Shown here in pieces: positions 33,495 through 42,532 of a DNA stretch of 64,000 nt. A model generated the notes under the pieces. The model was given only the letters and a program-made list of their open reading frames with translations, searched no databases and was not told the DNA's origin. The stretch comes from Sinorhizobium fredii USDA 257. GTDB taxonomy: Bacteria > Pseudomonadota > Alphaproteobacteria > Rhizobiales > Rhizobiaceae. The DNA is taken from contig NC_018000.1 in the NCBI RefSeq assembly GCF_000265205.3, positions 1,302,001 through 1,366,000 on the forward strand, given 5' to 3'. Numbering within the stretch: position 1 is the first letter of the stretch; each line of letters opens with the position of its first letter. A program made the translations under genes and the position numbers.

Positions 33495-34403
33495 TTAATC
33501 CAATGCCGCAAATTTCGCGGCAAGATCGGCGCGCTCGCTGTCGTTCAGCGGCATGAGCGGCGCGCGCGTCCGAAACCATGCGTCCTCGCCGCGCTTCAAG
33601 GCAACCATCGCCTTGACCGTCGGGATCTGCACATAGGAATTCGACAGCGTGCGATAGGCGTTGATACGCGCCTGCGCCGCTTCGACCTCGGCCGCCCTTG
33701 CCGCGTCCGAGACGTGATCGAAGATCAGCCGGAGGCAATCGGCGACGAGATTGGACGTTGCGGTGATGCAGCCCGCGCCTCCGGCCTTCAGCAGCGGCAG
33801 AAGCAGGGGATCGGCGCCGGCGAGTACGGAAAAATTCGGCAGTTCCGCAACAAGCGCCTGCATGTTGGCGAAGTCGCCGGAGGAATCCTTGATGCCGACG
33901 ATCGTCTCGGGAAAGGCCGACGCAAGCCGCTTGATGAGGGGGAACGACAGCGGAATGCCGGAGACCTGCGGGATGTGATAGAGGATCACCTTCAACCGAC
34001 TATCCGAGATCTTTTCAACGATTTGCGAATAGGCTGCATAGACGCCCTCGTCGCTGACCTCCTTGTAGTAGAAGGGCGGAAGCATCACGACTTTCGTCAC
34101 CCCGAGCGATAGCGCATGTTTCGTCAGCGCCACCGTTTCCGGTATGGCGGCAACGCCGGTGCCGGGCATCAGCCGATCGGCGGCAATGCCGGCCGCAAGG
34201 GCGCTCTCCAATATCGCTCTGCGCTCGTCCTGCGAAAACGAATTGGCCTCCCCGGTCGTGCCGAGCAGGGCAATTCCGTGGCAGCCATCGTCAAGCAGCT
34301 TGCCGCAATGATCCGCAAAAAGCGCGAGATCCGGATCGCCGTTCTCCTTGAGCGGCGTCGCCGCCGCGCAGTAGACACCGGCCACCACATGTTTTCCGTG
34401 CAT
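33495..34403 (-). CDS. Dihydrodipicolinate synthase (DapA/NanA) family aldolase
   Basis: A class I aldolase/lyase of 302 residues with the TIM-barrel signature LLGTTGEANSFS, catalytic Tyr142 in LYHIPQ and the Schiff-base Lys172 in GIKDSSGD. Substrates of the family include pyruvate with aspartate semialdehyde, N-acetylneuraminate and keto-deoxy sugar acids. The setting (sialidase-like protein, sugar-acid kinase, ABC importer) favours a sugar-acid aldolase. The ATG at 34403 is preceded by a strong GGAGGAGG. It starts the minus-strand unit opposite the ABC operon. Confidence 0.9.
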   Translation of the reverse strand: MHGKHVVAGVYCAAATPLKENGDPDLALFADHCGKLLDDGCHGIALLGTTGEANSFSQDERRAILESALAAGIAADRLMPGTGVAAIPETVALTKHALSLGVTKVVMLPPFYYKEVSDEGVYAAYSQIVEKISDSRLKVILYHIPQVSGIPLSFPLIKRLASAFPETIVGIKDSSGDFANMQALVAELPNFSVLAGADPLLLPLLKAGGAGCITATSNLVADCLRLIFDHVSDAARAAEVEAAQARINAYRTLSNSYVQIPTVKAMVALKRGEDAWFRTRAPLMPLNDSERADLAAKFAALD

Positions 34404-34738
34404 CTCTACCTCCTCCGCTGTCGCGGGATGCGCTGCCGGCCTCCCAAATTTGTCAGCCGCCGTCCTCGGGACCGCATTTGGCGGTCCCATGGCGCCCTAT
34501 ATCGCCGCCTTTTGTGTTTGACATTGGCCTTGTTGTCAATATTGAATTCCGAATACCAATTTTTACCTCGCAACAAATGTTTGATTTACTTGCACTATTT
34601 TTCAGGACCGATCTCGACGGCGAAAGCCGATGCAATTTTTGTTGACATATTTACAATACGGGTGAAGTCTAAGGCCAATCAGAGCGCTACATATCCGGGG
34701 AGAGCGGAGGCGCTCGGTTTCACGCACGGGAGGAAGAA
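34404..34738. other. Divergent promoter region between aldolase and ABC operons
   Basis: About 335 bases, markedly AT-rich at 34510-34600 and 34630-34665. Several TTGT/ACAA-type half-sites are present (for example TTGTTGACAT at 34639-34648), but I cannot define a clear operator or promoter. It contains no supported gene. Confidence 0.45.
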
Positions 34739-36388
34739 ATGAACAAACGGAACGATCTCGACTCCGCAATGACGGGCATCTCGCGGCGCGATGCCCTCAA
34801 GCTCGGCCTCGGTGCCACCGTGGCCCTGACGATCGCCGGCATGAATGCGCGCATTGTCCTGGCGCAGGAAGGCCAGGTGCTGAAGGTTGCCAACCCCGCC
34901 TTCAATCAGGACTGGTCGCCGCTGCGTGGCGGCGGTGTTCCCTATCGCTGGAATTCGATCTGGTGGGCCTCGCCGATGTTCTTCGACAGCGAGGGCAAGA
35001 TCCACCCCTATGTCTTTACCAGCTGGGAAGGCTCCGAAGGCGACAAGGTCTGGACCTTCAAGATCGATCCGAAGGCAACTTTCTCCGATGGCAGCAAGAT
35101 CACCGCCGAGGACGTCAAGGGTTCCTGGAACGTCTCGGCTATGCCGAACACCAAGAGCCAGCGCGCCGATCAGGTGTTGAGCAAGGTCGCGGGCTTTGCG
35201 GAAGTGAGCGGCGGCACCGCCAAAGAAATTTCCGGCATCGCGACGCCCGATGAAGGGACCGTCGTCGTGACGCTCAGCGAAGCGGACCCGATCTTCTTCA
35301 TGCGTCTCGCCAACCACATCGCGCCGATCACCAAGGCCGAGCAGTCGCGTGGCGAAGATGGCGAGGAGATCGCCGACTGGTACACGCCGGACAGTGGCGC
35401 CGTCTATTCCGGGCCGTTCAAGCTGACCGCGATCGACATCGACGCCGGCACCCTGACCTTCGAACCCAACGAGAATTTCTTCGGCCCGAAGCCGAAGCTG
35501 GCCCGCATCGAGATCAGTTCGATCGAGGACAACGTCACGGCGACGTCGCTGTTGAAATCCGGGGAGTTCAACGCGCATACGGAGCTCGTCACCTCGACGA
35601 TCATCCAGGACCTCGGGCCGGAATTCGCCTCCGGCCCGATCATCCCGACGAGCCAGCATTTCTGGTTTAACACGGCGCGCAAGCCGATGGACGATCCGAA
35701 GGTCCGCGAGGCGCTGATCCGCGCCGTCGATCGCGACGGCCTGATGAAGGCCTCCTTCCCCGATGGCCCGCACAAGAAGACCGACCAGATCCTGAACTCC
35801 GTGCCCGGCGCCGACAATTCCGGCTTCGAGCCATATCCCTACGATCCGGAAGGCGCCAAGAAGCTGCTTGCCGAGTCGAGCTATGGCGGACCGGAGAAAC
35901 TGCCGAAGCTGCTCTTTGTCGGTGTCTCCGGCCCGGCGATCGAAGCGGCTGCACAGTTCATCGCCGAGCAATGGCGCCAGAACCTCGGCATTTCCGCCGT
36001 CGACATGAAGCCGCAACAGGACGCCTATGCCGGTCCCGACCAGAATGCGGTGCAGATTTTCCGCGACGACGTCGGCACCCGCGTGCCGGATGCCGCCTCC
36101 TACCTGCAGGGCTCGATCGCCTCGACGTCCTCGAACGCCCAGAACAAGCTCGGCGGCTACAAGAACGACAAGGTCGACAGCCTTCTGAAGGAAGCATCGA
36201 CCAAGGCGGCCGATGATCCGCAACGTGTGGCACTCGCCCAGGAAGCCCAGAAGGCGTTCCGCGACGACTGGGCCTTCATCCCCTGGTATGCTCAGGCGAT
36301 GTCGCGCTGGGCCACCGCCGAGGTCAAGGGCATCGACAAGAACCTCGACTGGCAAGTGGCAAAGCCGTGGGAGATTTCGGTCGGCTGA
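34739..36388 (+). CDS. ABC transporter substrate-binding protein, SBP_bac_5 family, Tat-exported
   Basis: A solute receptor of 549 residues. The N-terminus has a twin-arginine signal (ISRRDALKLG, R16-R17, hydrophobic stretch, cleavage near LAQ at about 43), so it is exported folded, possibly with a cofactor or tight ligand. Domain features include VREALIRAVDRDG and a peptide/oligosaccharide-binding fold. It heads a plus-strand operon with two permeases and two ATPases. A strong stem-loop follows the stop. Confidence 0.92.
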   Translation: MNKRNDLDSAMTGISRRDALKLGLGATVALTIAGMNARIVLAQEGQVLKVANPAFNQDWSPLRGGGVPYRWNSIWWASPMFFDSEGKIHPYVFTSWEGSEGDKVWTFKIDPKATFSDGSKITAEDVKGSWNVSAMPNTKSQRADQVLSKVAGFAEVSGGTAKEISGIATPDEGTVVVTLSEADPIFFMRLANHIAPITKAEQSRGEDGEEIADWYTPDSGAVYSGPFKLTAIDIDAGTLTFEPNENFFGPKPKLARIEISSIEDNVTATSLLKSGEFNAHTELVTSTIIQDLGPEFASGPIIPTSQHFWFNTARKPMDDPKVREALIRAVDRDGLMKASFPDGPHKKTDQILNSVPGADNSGFEPYPYDPEGAKKLLAESSYGGPEKLPKLLFVGVSGPAIEAAAQFIAEQWRQNLGISAVDMKPQQDAYAGPDQNAVQIFRDDVGTRVPDAASYLQGSIASTSSNAQNKLGGYKNDKVDSLLKEASTKAADDPQRVALAQEAQKAFRDDWAFIPWYAQAMSRWATAEVKGIDKNLDWQVAKPWEISVG

Positions 36389-36425
36389 AATGGCCGGCTG
36401 CTGTCGAACTTAACCGGGAAACCTC

Positions 36426-36451
36426 GCGCGAAGGCCCTGGGGCCTTCGCGC
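36426..36451 (+). other. Strong intercistronic stem-loop after the binding-protein gene
   Basis: GCGCGAAGGCC pairs perfectly with GGCCTTCGCGC around a short C/T/G loop. No T-run follows, so it is probably a partial barrier or mRNA-stabilising hairpin, giving more binding protein than permease. It lies about 40 bases after the binding-protein stop and 158 before the permease start. Confidence 0.6.
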
Positions 36452-36608
36452 TCGAGTAAGCGCATAGGCCGCGAGCTTCGTCTTCCGTAGCGATCCTCGC
36501 GTTAAACGGCCGGCACAATGACGCCCTTGGGGCCGGCTCAGGCAAAGCATGACGTCCGGCAGCCACCATGGCGGGGCTGACCGGCACCATGCGGGAGGAA
36601 CAAGCGAC

Positions 36609-37565
36609 ATGCTGCGTTACGTCGCGACACGGTTTGCCATCTGGATACCATCCGTTCTGCTGGTGATGATGGCCGTCTATGCACTAGCCTTTTATGGCGC
36701 CGGCGACCCGATCAAGCTGATCTTCCTGCGTGCCCCGGGCGACGTCGCCTATAACCCGGAACGCATCGAGGCGATCCGCGAAAGCGCCGGCCTCAACAAA
36801 CCTTTCATCGAGCAGTTCGGCTACTACGTCTGGAACCTGATCCAGGGTGATTTCGGGAATTCGCTCAGCTCCGGGCGCTCCGTCTGGGCGATGATCAAGG
36901 CCGCAGCGCCGGTCTCCTTCAAGCTGGCGCTCTGTGCCATCGTGCTCACCGCACTCGTTGCAATTCCGCTCGGCATGATCGCGGCGCTCAATCAGAACCG
37001 CCGCCTCGACTACATCATTCTCGGCTCGGCCCTCTTCCTCTGGGCCATCCCCGCCTATGTCGCAGGGCCGCTGCTGATGGTCGGCCTCATCGTTCTGCTC
37101 CCCGACGCCAAGATCCCCTATGGCTGGGGCGGCGCCTTCGACATCCGCATCATCCTGCCCTTGATCGTGCTTTCCTTCCAGCCGATCGCCCTCATCATCC
37201 GCCAGACGCGCGCCGCGGTCATCGAGGTACTTTCCGAAGATTTCGTCCGCACCGCGCGGGCAAAGGGCGTGCCGGAGATCGTCGTCGCGATCAAGCATAT
37301 CCTCAGGCCGGTGCTGACGCCGGTCGTCACCCAGCTCGGTCTCATCATGATCACCATCGTCAACGGCGCGATCTTCGTGGAACTCGTCTTCGGCCTTCCG
37401 GGCCTCGGCCGCCTGACCGTCAAGGCGCTGACCAATTCCGATTATCCGGTGATCCTGGCGATCACCCTCATCGGCTCGTTCCTGGTGATGATCTCCAACC
37501 TGCTGGTCGACATCCTCTATCCGCTGCTCGACCCGCGCGCCGTCGATGCCCGGAGGAGCCGCTGA
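36609..37565 (+). CDS. Peptide-type ABC transporter permease (DppB-like)
   Basis: Inner-membrane subunit, 318 residues. It has an N-terminal helix, the LNKPFIEQFGYYVWN segment characteristic of DppB types, and about six helices in all, with the coupling loop near EDFVRTARAKGVPEIV. The ATG at 36609 follows GGGAGGAA; an upstream ATG at 36549 lacks such support. It ends one base before the next permease start. Confidence 0.92.
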   Translation: MLRYVATRFAIWIPSVLLVMMAVYALAFYGAGDPIKLIFLRAPGDVAYNPERIEAIRESAGLNKPFIEQFGYYVWNLIQGDFGNSLSSGRSVWAMIKAAAPVSFKLALCAIVLTALVAIPLGMIAALNQNRRLDYIILGSALFLWAIPAYVAGPLLMVGLIVLLPDAKIPYGWGGAFDIRIILPLIVLSFQPIALIIRQTRAAVIEVLSEDFVRTARAKGVPEIVVAIKHILRPVLTPVVTQLGLIMITIVNGAIFVELVFGLPGLGRLTVKALTNSDYPVILAITLIGSFLVMISNLLVDILYPLLDPRAVDARRSR

Positions 37566-37566
37566 C

Positions 37567-38526
37567 ATGTCCGTCGTTCAAGCCCCGCCCGCCCCTCTCC
37601 TCGACGAAACGCCGGTCAGCCTGTGGCGCGATGCCTGGTACCGGCTGAAGCGAAACCGTCTGGCGATCTTCGGCCTCTGCGTCATCGTGCTGCTCGCCTT
37701 CGTCGCCCTGTTCGGCCCGTACCTGACGCCCTACGACTTCCTCGGGCAGGATCTCGAGGCGCGCAATCAGGCGCCGTCGCTCGCCCACCTCTTCGGTACC
37801 GACGATCTCGGCCGCGACGTCTTCAGCCGCGTCGTCTACGGTACGAGAACCGCCTTTCTCGTTGCTGTGGTGGTAACGACCATCGCGGTTGTGCTGGGGA
37901 CGGTGCTCGGCGCGGTCGCCGGTTTCTTCGGCAATCCGTTCGACCGGGTGATTATGTGGCTGACCGACGTGACCATGTCGGTGCCGAACCTGCTCCTCGT
38001 GGTCGTGATCAACGCGTCGCTGAAGACGCCGATCGCCCAGTGGATGGAGGCGCGCTATCTCGAAACCCTCAATCCCTTCTATCGCGAGACGGTGTGGATC
38101 GATTTCCTTCTGGTCTTCGGCTCCATGGCGCTGATTTCCTGGCCGCCCTATGCGCGCCTGGTGCGCGCCCAGGTGCTGTCGATCCGCAGCCGCCCCTATA
38201 TCACCGCCGCCCAGGCACTCGGCCTTTCCAACCGCATCATCCTGACGCGTTATGTGATCCCCAACGCGCTCGGGCCGCTGATCGTCGCCGTCAGCGCCGG
38301 CCTCGGTACTGCAATGGTGCTCGAAAGCGCCTTCTCGTTCCTCGGCGTCGGCGTCAATCCGCCGACCCCGAGTTGGGGCAACATGATTTCGGATGGCTTG
38401 CGCGTCTGGCAGCACTACCCGCATCTGCTTGCGGCACCCGCGGCCGTTCTCGGTCTCGCATCCGTCGCCTTCTCTTTCCTCGGCGACGGCCTCAACGATG
38501 CTCTGAACCCGCGAGGCAGCAAATGA
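37567..38526 (+). CDS. Peptide-type ABC transporter permease (DppC-like)
   Basis: Inner-membrane subunit of 319 residues with the OppC-type N-terminal helix followed by LTPYDF, then LFGTDDLGRDVFSR and a BPD_transp_1 domain with coupling loop SRPYITAAQALGLS. It is slightly longer than usual because of an insertion around ETLNPFYRETVWIDFLLVF, between two helices. The ATG at 37567 is preceded by GGAGGAG inside the end of the previous gene. Confidence 0.92.
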   Translation: MSVVQAPPAPLLDETPVSLWRDAWYRLKRNRLAIFGLCVIVLLAFVALFGPYLTPYDFLGQDLEARNQAPSLAHLFGTDDLGRDVFSRVVYGTRTAFLVAVVVTTIAVVLGTVLGAVAGFFGNPFDRVIMWLTDVTMSVPNLLLVVVINASLKTPIAQWMEARYLETLNPFYRETVWIDFLLVFGSMALISWPPYARLVRAQVLSIRSRPYITAAQALGLSNRIILTRYVIPNALGPLIVAVSAGLGTAMVLESAFSFLGVGVNPPTPSWGNMISDGLRVWQHYPHLLAAPAAVLGLASVAFSFLGDGLNDALNPRGSK

Positions 38527-39530
38527 TGAGTGCGAAAACGGAAAATCGCCTGCTCGACATCAAAGGGCTGACGATCGAAATCGAGACGCGGAGCGGCCCC
38601 GCGGTCATCGTCGACGGTATCGACCTTCACGTCGACAAGGGCGAGACGCTCGGCGTCGTCGGCGAGTCCGGCTGCGGCAAGAGCCTCACCATGCTGAGCC
38701 TGATGCGGCTGTTGCCCAACAAGATCCGGGTCGCCAAGGGCGAAGCGCAGTTCGACGGTCGTGACTTGCAGACGATGTCGAATCGGGAGCTCAGGAAGGT
38801 GCGTGGCGGCGACATCGGCTTCGTCTTCCAGGACCCGATGACCTCGCTCAATCCGGTGATGCGGATCGGCGACCAGCTTGCCGAACCGCTGATTTATCAT
38901 CGTGGCATGAGCAGACGAGACGCGCGCAAAAGAGCGATCGAACTGCTGCGCCTGGTCGGCATTCCCGGGCCCGAAGAGCGCATCCAGGCCTATCCGCACG
39001 AATTATCCGGCGGCATGCGCCAGCGGGTGATGATCGCCATCGGTCTTGCCTGCGAGCCGAAGCTCTTGATCGCCGACGAACCGACAACGGCGCTCGACGT
39101 GACCATCCAGGCGCAGATCGTCGATCTGGTGAAGGGCCTGCGCGAAAAGCTCGGCATGTCGGTGGTCTGGATCACCCACGACCTGGCGCTGATTGCCGGC
39201 CTCGTCGATCGCGTCGTCGTACTTTACGCTGGCACCGTCGTCGAGGATGCACCGGTCGACGAGCTCTATGCCAATCCGCGTCACCCCTATACGCGCGGGC
39301 TGCTCGCCTCTATCCCGAAGCTCTCCGATCAGCCGGCATCGCGTCTGAACTCGATCGGCGGGACACCGCCGGAACCTGGCCGCAGGCCCGAGGGCTGTCC
39401 CTTCGCGCCGCGCTGTCCGCTGGCCATGGATGTCTGTCGCACGCATGTGCCGAAGCTCGAGCCCATCTCAGCCGCGGGCAGCCACCGGGCCGCCTGCTTT
39501 GCCGTCGAAAAAGCCCGGGAGGCCGCCTGA
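38523..39530 (+). CDS. Peptide-type ABC transporter ATP-binding protein (DppD-like)
   Basis: ATPase of 335 residues with Walker A GESGCGKS, the Q-loop [12 protein letters not shown], signature LSGGMRQRV and Walker [15 protein letters not shown]-terminal oligopeptide/dipeptide domain (about 235-325) contains the Cys-rich [15 protein letters not shown] stretch that can bind an iron-sulfur centre. Two ATGs lie in tandem (38523, 38526); the first overlaps the previous stop (ATGA). A longer open frame upstream is a shadow of the permease. Confidence 0.92.
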   Translation: MMSAKTENRLLDIKGLTIEIETRSGPAVIVDGIDLHVDKGETLGVVGESGCGKSLTMLSLMRLLPNKIRVAKGEAQFDGRDLQTMSNRELRKVRGGDIGFVFQDPMTSLNPVMRIGDQLAEPLIYHRGMSRRDARKRAIELLRLVGIPGPEERIQAYPHELSGGMRQRVMIAIGLACEPKLLIADEPTTALDVTIQAQIVDLVKGLREKLGMSVVWITHDLALIAGLVDRVVVLYAGTVVEDAPVDELYANPRHPYTRGLLASIPKLSDQPASRLNSIGGTPPEPGRRPEGCPFAPRCPLAMDVCRTHVPKLEPISAAGSHRAACFAVEKAREAA

Positions 39531-40513
39531 TGGGTGCTCAGCCACTTCTGAAGATCGAAAACCTGGTGAAGCACTTCCACGTCCGGCTCGGCGCCTTCGG
39601 TGAACGGTCGGCGACCGTGCACGCCCTCGACGACATCAGCCTCGATATTCTCGAGGGCGAGACCTTGAGCCTCGTCGGCGAATCCGGCTGTGGCAAGTCC
39701 ACCACCGGCTTCACCATCCTCAACCTGCACCGGGCGACGTCCGGCAAGGTTCTCTACAAGGGCCAGGACCTGACCGCACTCGACGAGAAGCGGATGCGGC
39801 CATTCCGGCGCGATCTGCAGATCGTCTTCCAGGATCCCTATTCGACGCTCAATCCGCGCATGACGGTCGGCGAAGCGATCGGCGAGCCGATCCTCTTCCA
39901 CAAACTCGCGACCAAGGCCGAACTCGAGAAAAAGGTCGCGGCACTGCTCACCGATGTCGGCCTGCCGCCGCGCTTTGCCTCGCGCTATCCGCACGAGCTT
40001 TCCGGCGGTCAGCGCCAGCGCGTGGTGATCGCCCGGGCGCTAGCCTGCCAGCCGAAATTCATCGTCTGCGACGAGGCGATCTCGGCCCTTGATGTGTCGA
40101 TCCAGGCCCAGATCATCAACCTGCTCCTCGATCTGCAGGAGAAATACGGGCTCACCTACCTATTCATCGCCCACGACCTGGCTGTCGTGCGGCACATCTC
40201 GACACGCGTCGGCGTCATGTATCTCGGGCGCTTAGCAGAGCTTGCCAGCCGCGACGAGCTCTTCGAGACGCCTCTCCACCCCTATACGAAGGCGCTGCTT
40301 TCGGCCGTGCCGGAGACCGATCCGGAGCATGAGCGCAGCCGCAAGCGGCAGATCCTCGAAGGCGACGTGCCGAGCCCGCTCGCGCCGCCCTTGGGTTGTC
40401 GCTTCCATACGCGTTGCCCGATCGCCATGGAGGTCTGCAGCCGGGTGGTTCCGAAGTGGAAGGAGGCGCGTCCGGGGCATCTCGTCGCCTGCCACGCCGT
40501 GAACGGCGAATAG
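39530..40513 (+). CDS. Peptide-type ABC transporter ATP-binding protein (DppF-like)
   Basis: ATPase of 327 residues with Walker [12 protein letters not shown], signature LSGGQRQRV and Walker [12 protein letters not shown]. The glutamate after Walker B Asp is retained, but the usual Pro is Ala (DEA rather than DEP). The C-terminal oligopeptide domain with [14 protein letters not shown] is intact. It overlaps the previous gene (TGATG) and is followed after 4 bases by the sugar-acid kinase, so transporter and enzyme are co-transcribed. Confidence 0.92.
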   Translation: MGAQPLLKIENLVKHFHVRLGAFGERSATVHALDDISLDILEGETLSLVGESGCGKSTTGFTILNLHRATSGKVLYKGQDLTALDEKRMRPFRRDLQIVFQDPYSTLNPRMTVGEAIGEPILFHKLATKAELEKKVAALLTDVGLPPRFASRYPHELSGGQRQRVVIARALACQPKFIVCDEAISALDVSIQAQIINLLLDLQEKYGLTYLFIAHDLAVVRHISTRVGVMYLGRLAELASRDELFETPLHPYTKALLSAVPETDPEHERSRKRQILEGDVPSPLAPPLGCRFHTRCPIAMEVCSRVVPKWKEARPGHLVACHAVNGE

Positions 40514-40517
40514 AGCC

Positions 40518-41594
40518 ATGGCCATTCGCGTCGCCATCGTTGCCGATGACCTGACGGGCGCCCTCGATACCGGAACGCCCTTCGTCGAGGCGGGGCTGAG
40601 CGTGGCCGTAGCGCTCGACGTCGGTGCGATTGAGGCAACGATTGCGACGGGCGCGGAGGTGGTCGTCGTCAATACGGTGTCACGCGCGCTCGATCCCCTC
40701 CAGGCTGCAGACCGCGTCAGGCAGGCAACGGCCGCCCTTTGCCGCCCCTCGCCCGAATTCGTCCTGAAGAAGATCGACTCGCGGCTCAAGGGCAATGTCG
40801 CGGCCGAGAGCGCAGCGCTCGCCCTTGCTTTCGGCCGCCACCGCTTGGCTGTCGCTCCTGCCGTGCCCGACCAGCGACGCTACACCCGCGAAGCCCACGT
40901 CGTCGGCTTCGGCATCGCCGAACCGCTGCCGATAGCGCCGCTCTTCTCCGGTCCCGCATTGGACGTTGAGATCGCCGACGCGGCCTCTGACGAAGACCTT
41001 GATGGCATAGTCGAAAGCCTTGACTGGTCTTTGACGATCGCGGTCGGGGCACGCGGCCTCGGGCGCGCGCTTGCCCGGCGGCTCGCCCGGCACGCGTCGC
41101 CGACACCTTTCGAACCTTCGGAGCGGACGCTCTTTGCCTTTGGATCGCGCGACCCGATCACCGAAGCGCAGATGGCGGTGCTTCTCGAGAGCGACCTGAT
41201 TGCCAGTCACTGCAATGCACCGGCAGGCGACGTGCCGGCCGACGGCGATCCGGCACGGCTGCCAATGCTTCTGAGATGTACGGGCGCGTTGACCGACCCA
41301 TCGGAGATTGTGGCGAAACGCTTTGCCAAGGGCGTTTCGCGCATCGTCGCCGCCACCATGCCAGACATGCTGATGATGGGCGGCGGCGACACGGCCTATG
41401 CTATCCTGCGGTCGCTGGGTGCTGGCGTCCTTTTGCCGAAGAGCGAGATCGAGGCCGGCATCCCCTGGTTCGAGACAGTGCGCCCGAACGGCGGCCGGAT
41501 GCGCTGCGCGGTAAAGTCGGGGGGCTTCGGCAATGCGCAATCTCTGCTAAAGGTTTTGCAGGATGCGCCGGATTTGCGGTACGTCGGGCGATGA
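40518..41594 (+). CDS. Four-carbon acid sugar kinase (DUF1537 family; OtnK/DtnK type)
   Basis: A 358-residue kinase of the DUF1537 family, which phosphorylates D-erythronate, D- or L-threonate. Motifs seen are VADDLTGALDTG at the N-terminus, LKKIDSRLKGN, and the C-terminal ATP-binding MMGGGDTAYAIL and KSGGFG. It is shorter than the typical 420 residues, with a compact linker in the middle. It is co-operonic with the ABC importer and shares the island with a PdxA2-type dehydrogenase; together they would turn a threonate/erythronate-like acid into DHAP. This functional pairing is known for the families; the exact substrate here is not. Confidence 0.87.
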   Translation: MAIRVAIVADDLTGALDTGTPFVEAGLSVAVALDVGAIEATIATGAEVVVVNTVSRALDPLQAADRVRQATAALCRPSPEFVLKKIDSRLKGNVAAESAALALAFGRHRLAVAPAVPDQRRYTREAHVVGFGIAEPLPIAPLFSGPALDVEIADAASDEDLDGIVESLDWSLTIAVGARGLGRALARRLARHASPTPFEPSERTLFAFGSRDPITEAQMAVLLESDLIASHCNAPAGDVPADGDPARLPMLLRCTGALTDPSEIVAKRFAKGVSRIVAATMPDMLMMGGGDTAYAILRSLGAGVLLPKSEIEAGIPWFETVRPNGGRMRCAVKSGGFGNAQSLLKVLQDAPDLRYVGR

Positions 41595-42370
41595 ACAGGA
41601 TGGATAAGAGAATGGCGGAGAATGTCGGCGTTGGCCAGGAGGCGGCAGCCGAAGCGAAAACCGAACGCGGCAAGTCGGTGAAACTCGTCGACCGCGTCTT
41701 CGACCAGTTGCACGAGCGGATTCGCACCGGCAACTACGCGCCGGACTCGCGGCTTCCGGGCGAACACGAACTCGCATCGATGCTGGGCGTTTCCCGCCCC
41801 GTCGTGCGCGATGCGCTCGGCCGCCTGCGCGAACAGGGCATGATCTATTCGCGTCAGGGCGCCGGCACCTTCGTCAGCGCCCAGGTCTCGGCCGCCGCCC
41901 AGCTTGCCTATTCACCCGTCAAATCGATCGCCGATATCCAGCGTTGTTATGAATTCCGCCTGACGATCGAGCCCGCCGCCGCCTACTATGCCGCCCAGCG
42001 ACGCGACGAGGCGGCGATCGCAAGAATCGCGGCGGCGCTTGCCGAACTGCGCGAGGCGACCAGCCATCAGTTGCACCGCACGGACGCCGATTTCCTCTTT
42101 CACAAAGCGGTCGCCGAAGCGGCGAACAACCACTACTACACAGCCTCGCTCGAAGCCTTGAGAGCCCACATCGCCGTGGGCATGCACCTTCATGGCCTGT
42201 CGCTGATGGGTCCGCGGCCCGGCCTTGAGCAGGTCTACGAGGAACACCGCCAGATCTACCGCGCCGTTCAAGAGGGCCGCGCCGAAGACGCTCGCGAGCT
42301 GATGCGCAAACACCTCGAAGGTTCGCGCGATCGGCTCTTCGAGGGCAGGGTCCTCGATCTTTCCTTTTAG
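41591..42370 (+). CDS. GntR/FadR-family transcriptional regulator (FCD domain)
   Basis: A 259-residue regulator with a winged helix (about 35-100; LPGEHELASMLGVSRPVVRDALGRLREQGMI, wing QGAGTFVS) and an FCD domain (about 115-245). The start is uncertain: 41591 overlaps the kinase stop by 4 bases, while 41600 and 41612 are also possible and the first 30 residues are not conserved-looking. As the last gene of the ABC-kinase operon it is the natural regulator of the island, including the minus-strand aldolase and pdxA2 units. Confidence 0.9.
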   Translation: MNRMDKRMAENVGVGQEAAAEAKTERGKSVKLVDRVFDQLHERIRTGNYAPDSRLPGEHELASMLGVSRPVVRDALGRLREQGMIYSRQGAGTFVSAQVSAAAQLAYSPVKSIADIQRCYEFRLTIEPAAAYYAAQRRDEAAIARIAAALAELREATSHQLHRTDADFLFHKAVAEAANNHYYTASLEALRAHIAVGMHLHGLSLMGPRPGLEQVYEEHRQIYRAVQEGRAEDARELMRKHLEGSRDRLFEGRVLDLSF

Positions 42371-42392
42371 GCAAGAAGAAACTCAGCGAACG

Positions 42393-42419
42393 AAAAAGCC
42401 CGGCACAGAAGTGCCGGGC
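42393..42419 (-). terminator. Hairpin terminator, best oriented for the minus strand
   Basis: The perfect stem GCCCGGCAC/GTGCCGGGC (42398-42419) with loop AGAA is followed on the minus strand by TTTTT. It lies about 115 bases after the minus-strand MFS gene and 22 after the GntR stop, so it probably ends transcription from the right and may also slow transcription from the left. Confidence 0.72.
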
Positions 42420-42532
42420 AAGAAGCAGGGTTTTGGCAATCCCTGCGGGGAAGCTAGGTTTGGCGGAGTTCGCGGATGCCGGCGGCTGCGGTCGATCAGT
42501 CCTGATCCTCCAGCCGCCCCACCCTTCGGAGC

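Noticed and set aside
32290..34403. Considered a complete sialic acid pathway from the sialidase-like and DapA-family genes.
   Set aside because: No NanE, NanK, NanR or sialic acid transporter motif is present and the sialidase-like protein lacks a signal peptide; only a loose resemblance can be claimed.
34679..36355. Minus-strand open frame (558 codons) opposite the Tat-exported binding protein.
   Set aside because: The plus-strand protein has a signal peptide, ribosome binding site and family features; the antisense one has none.
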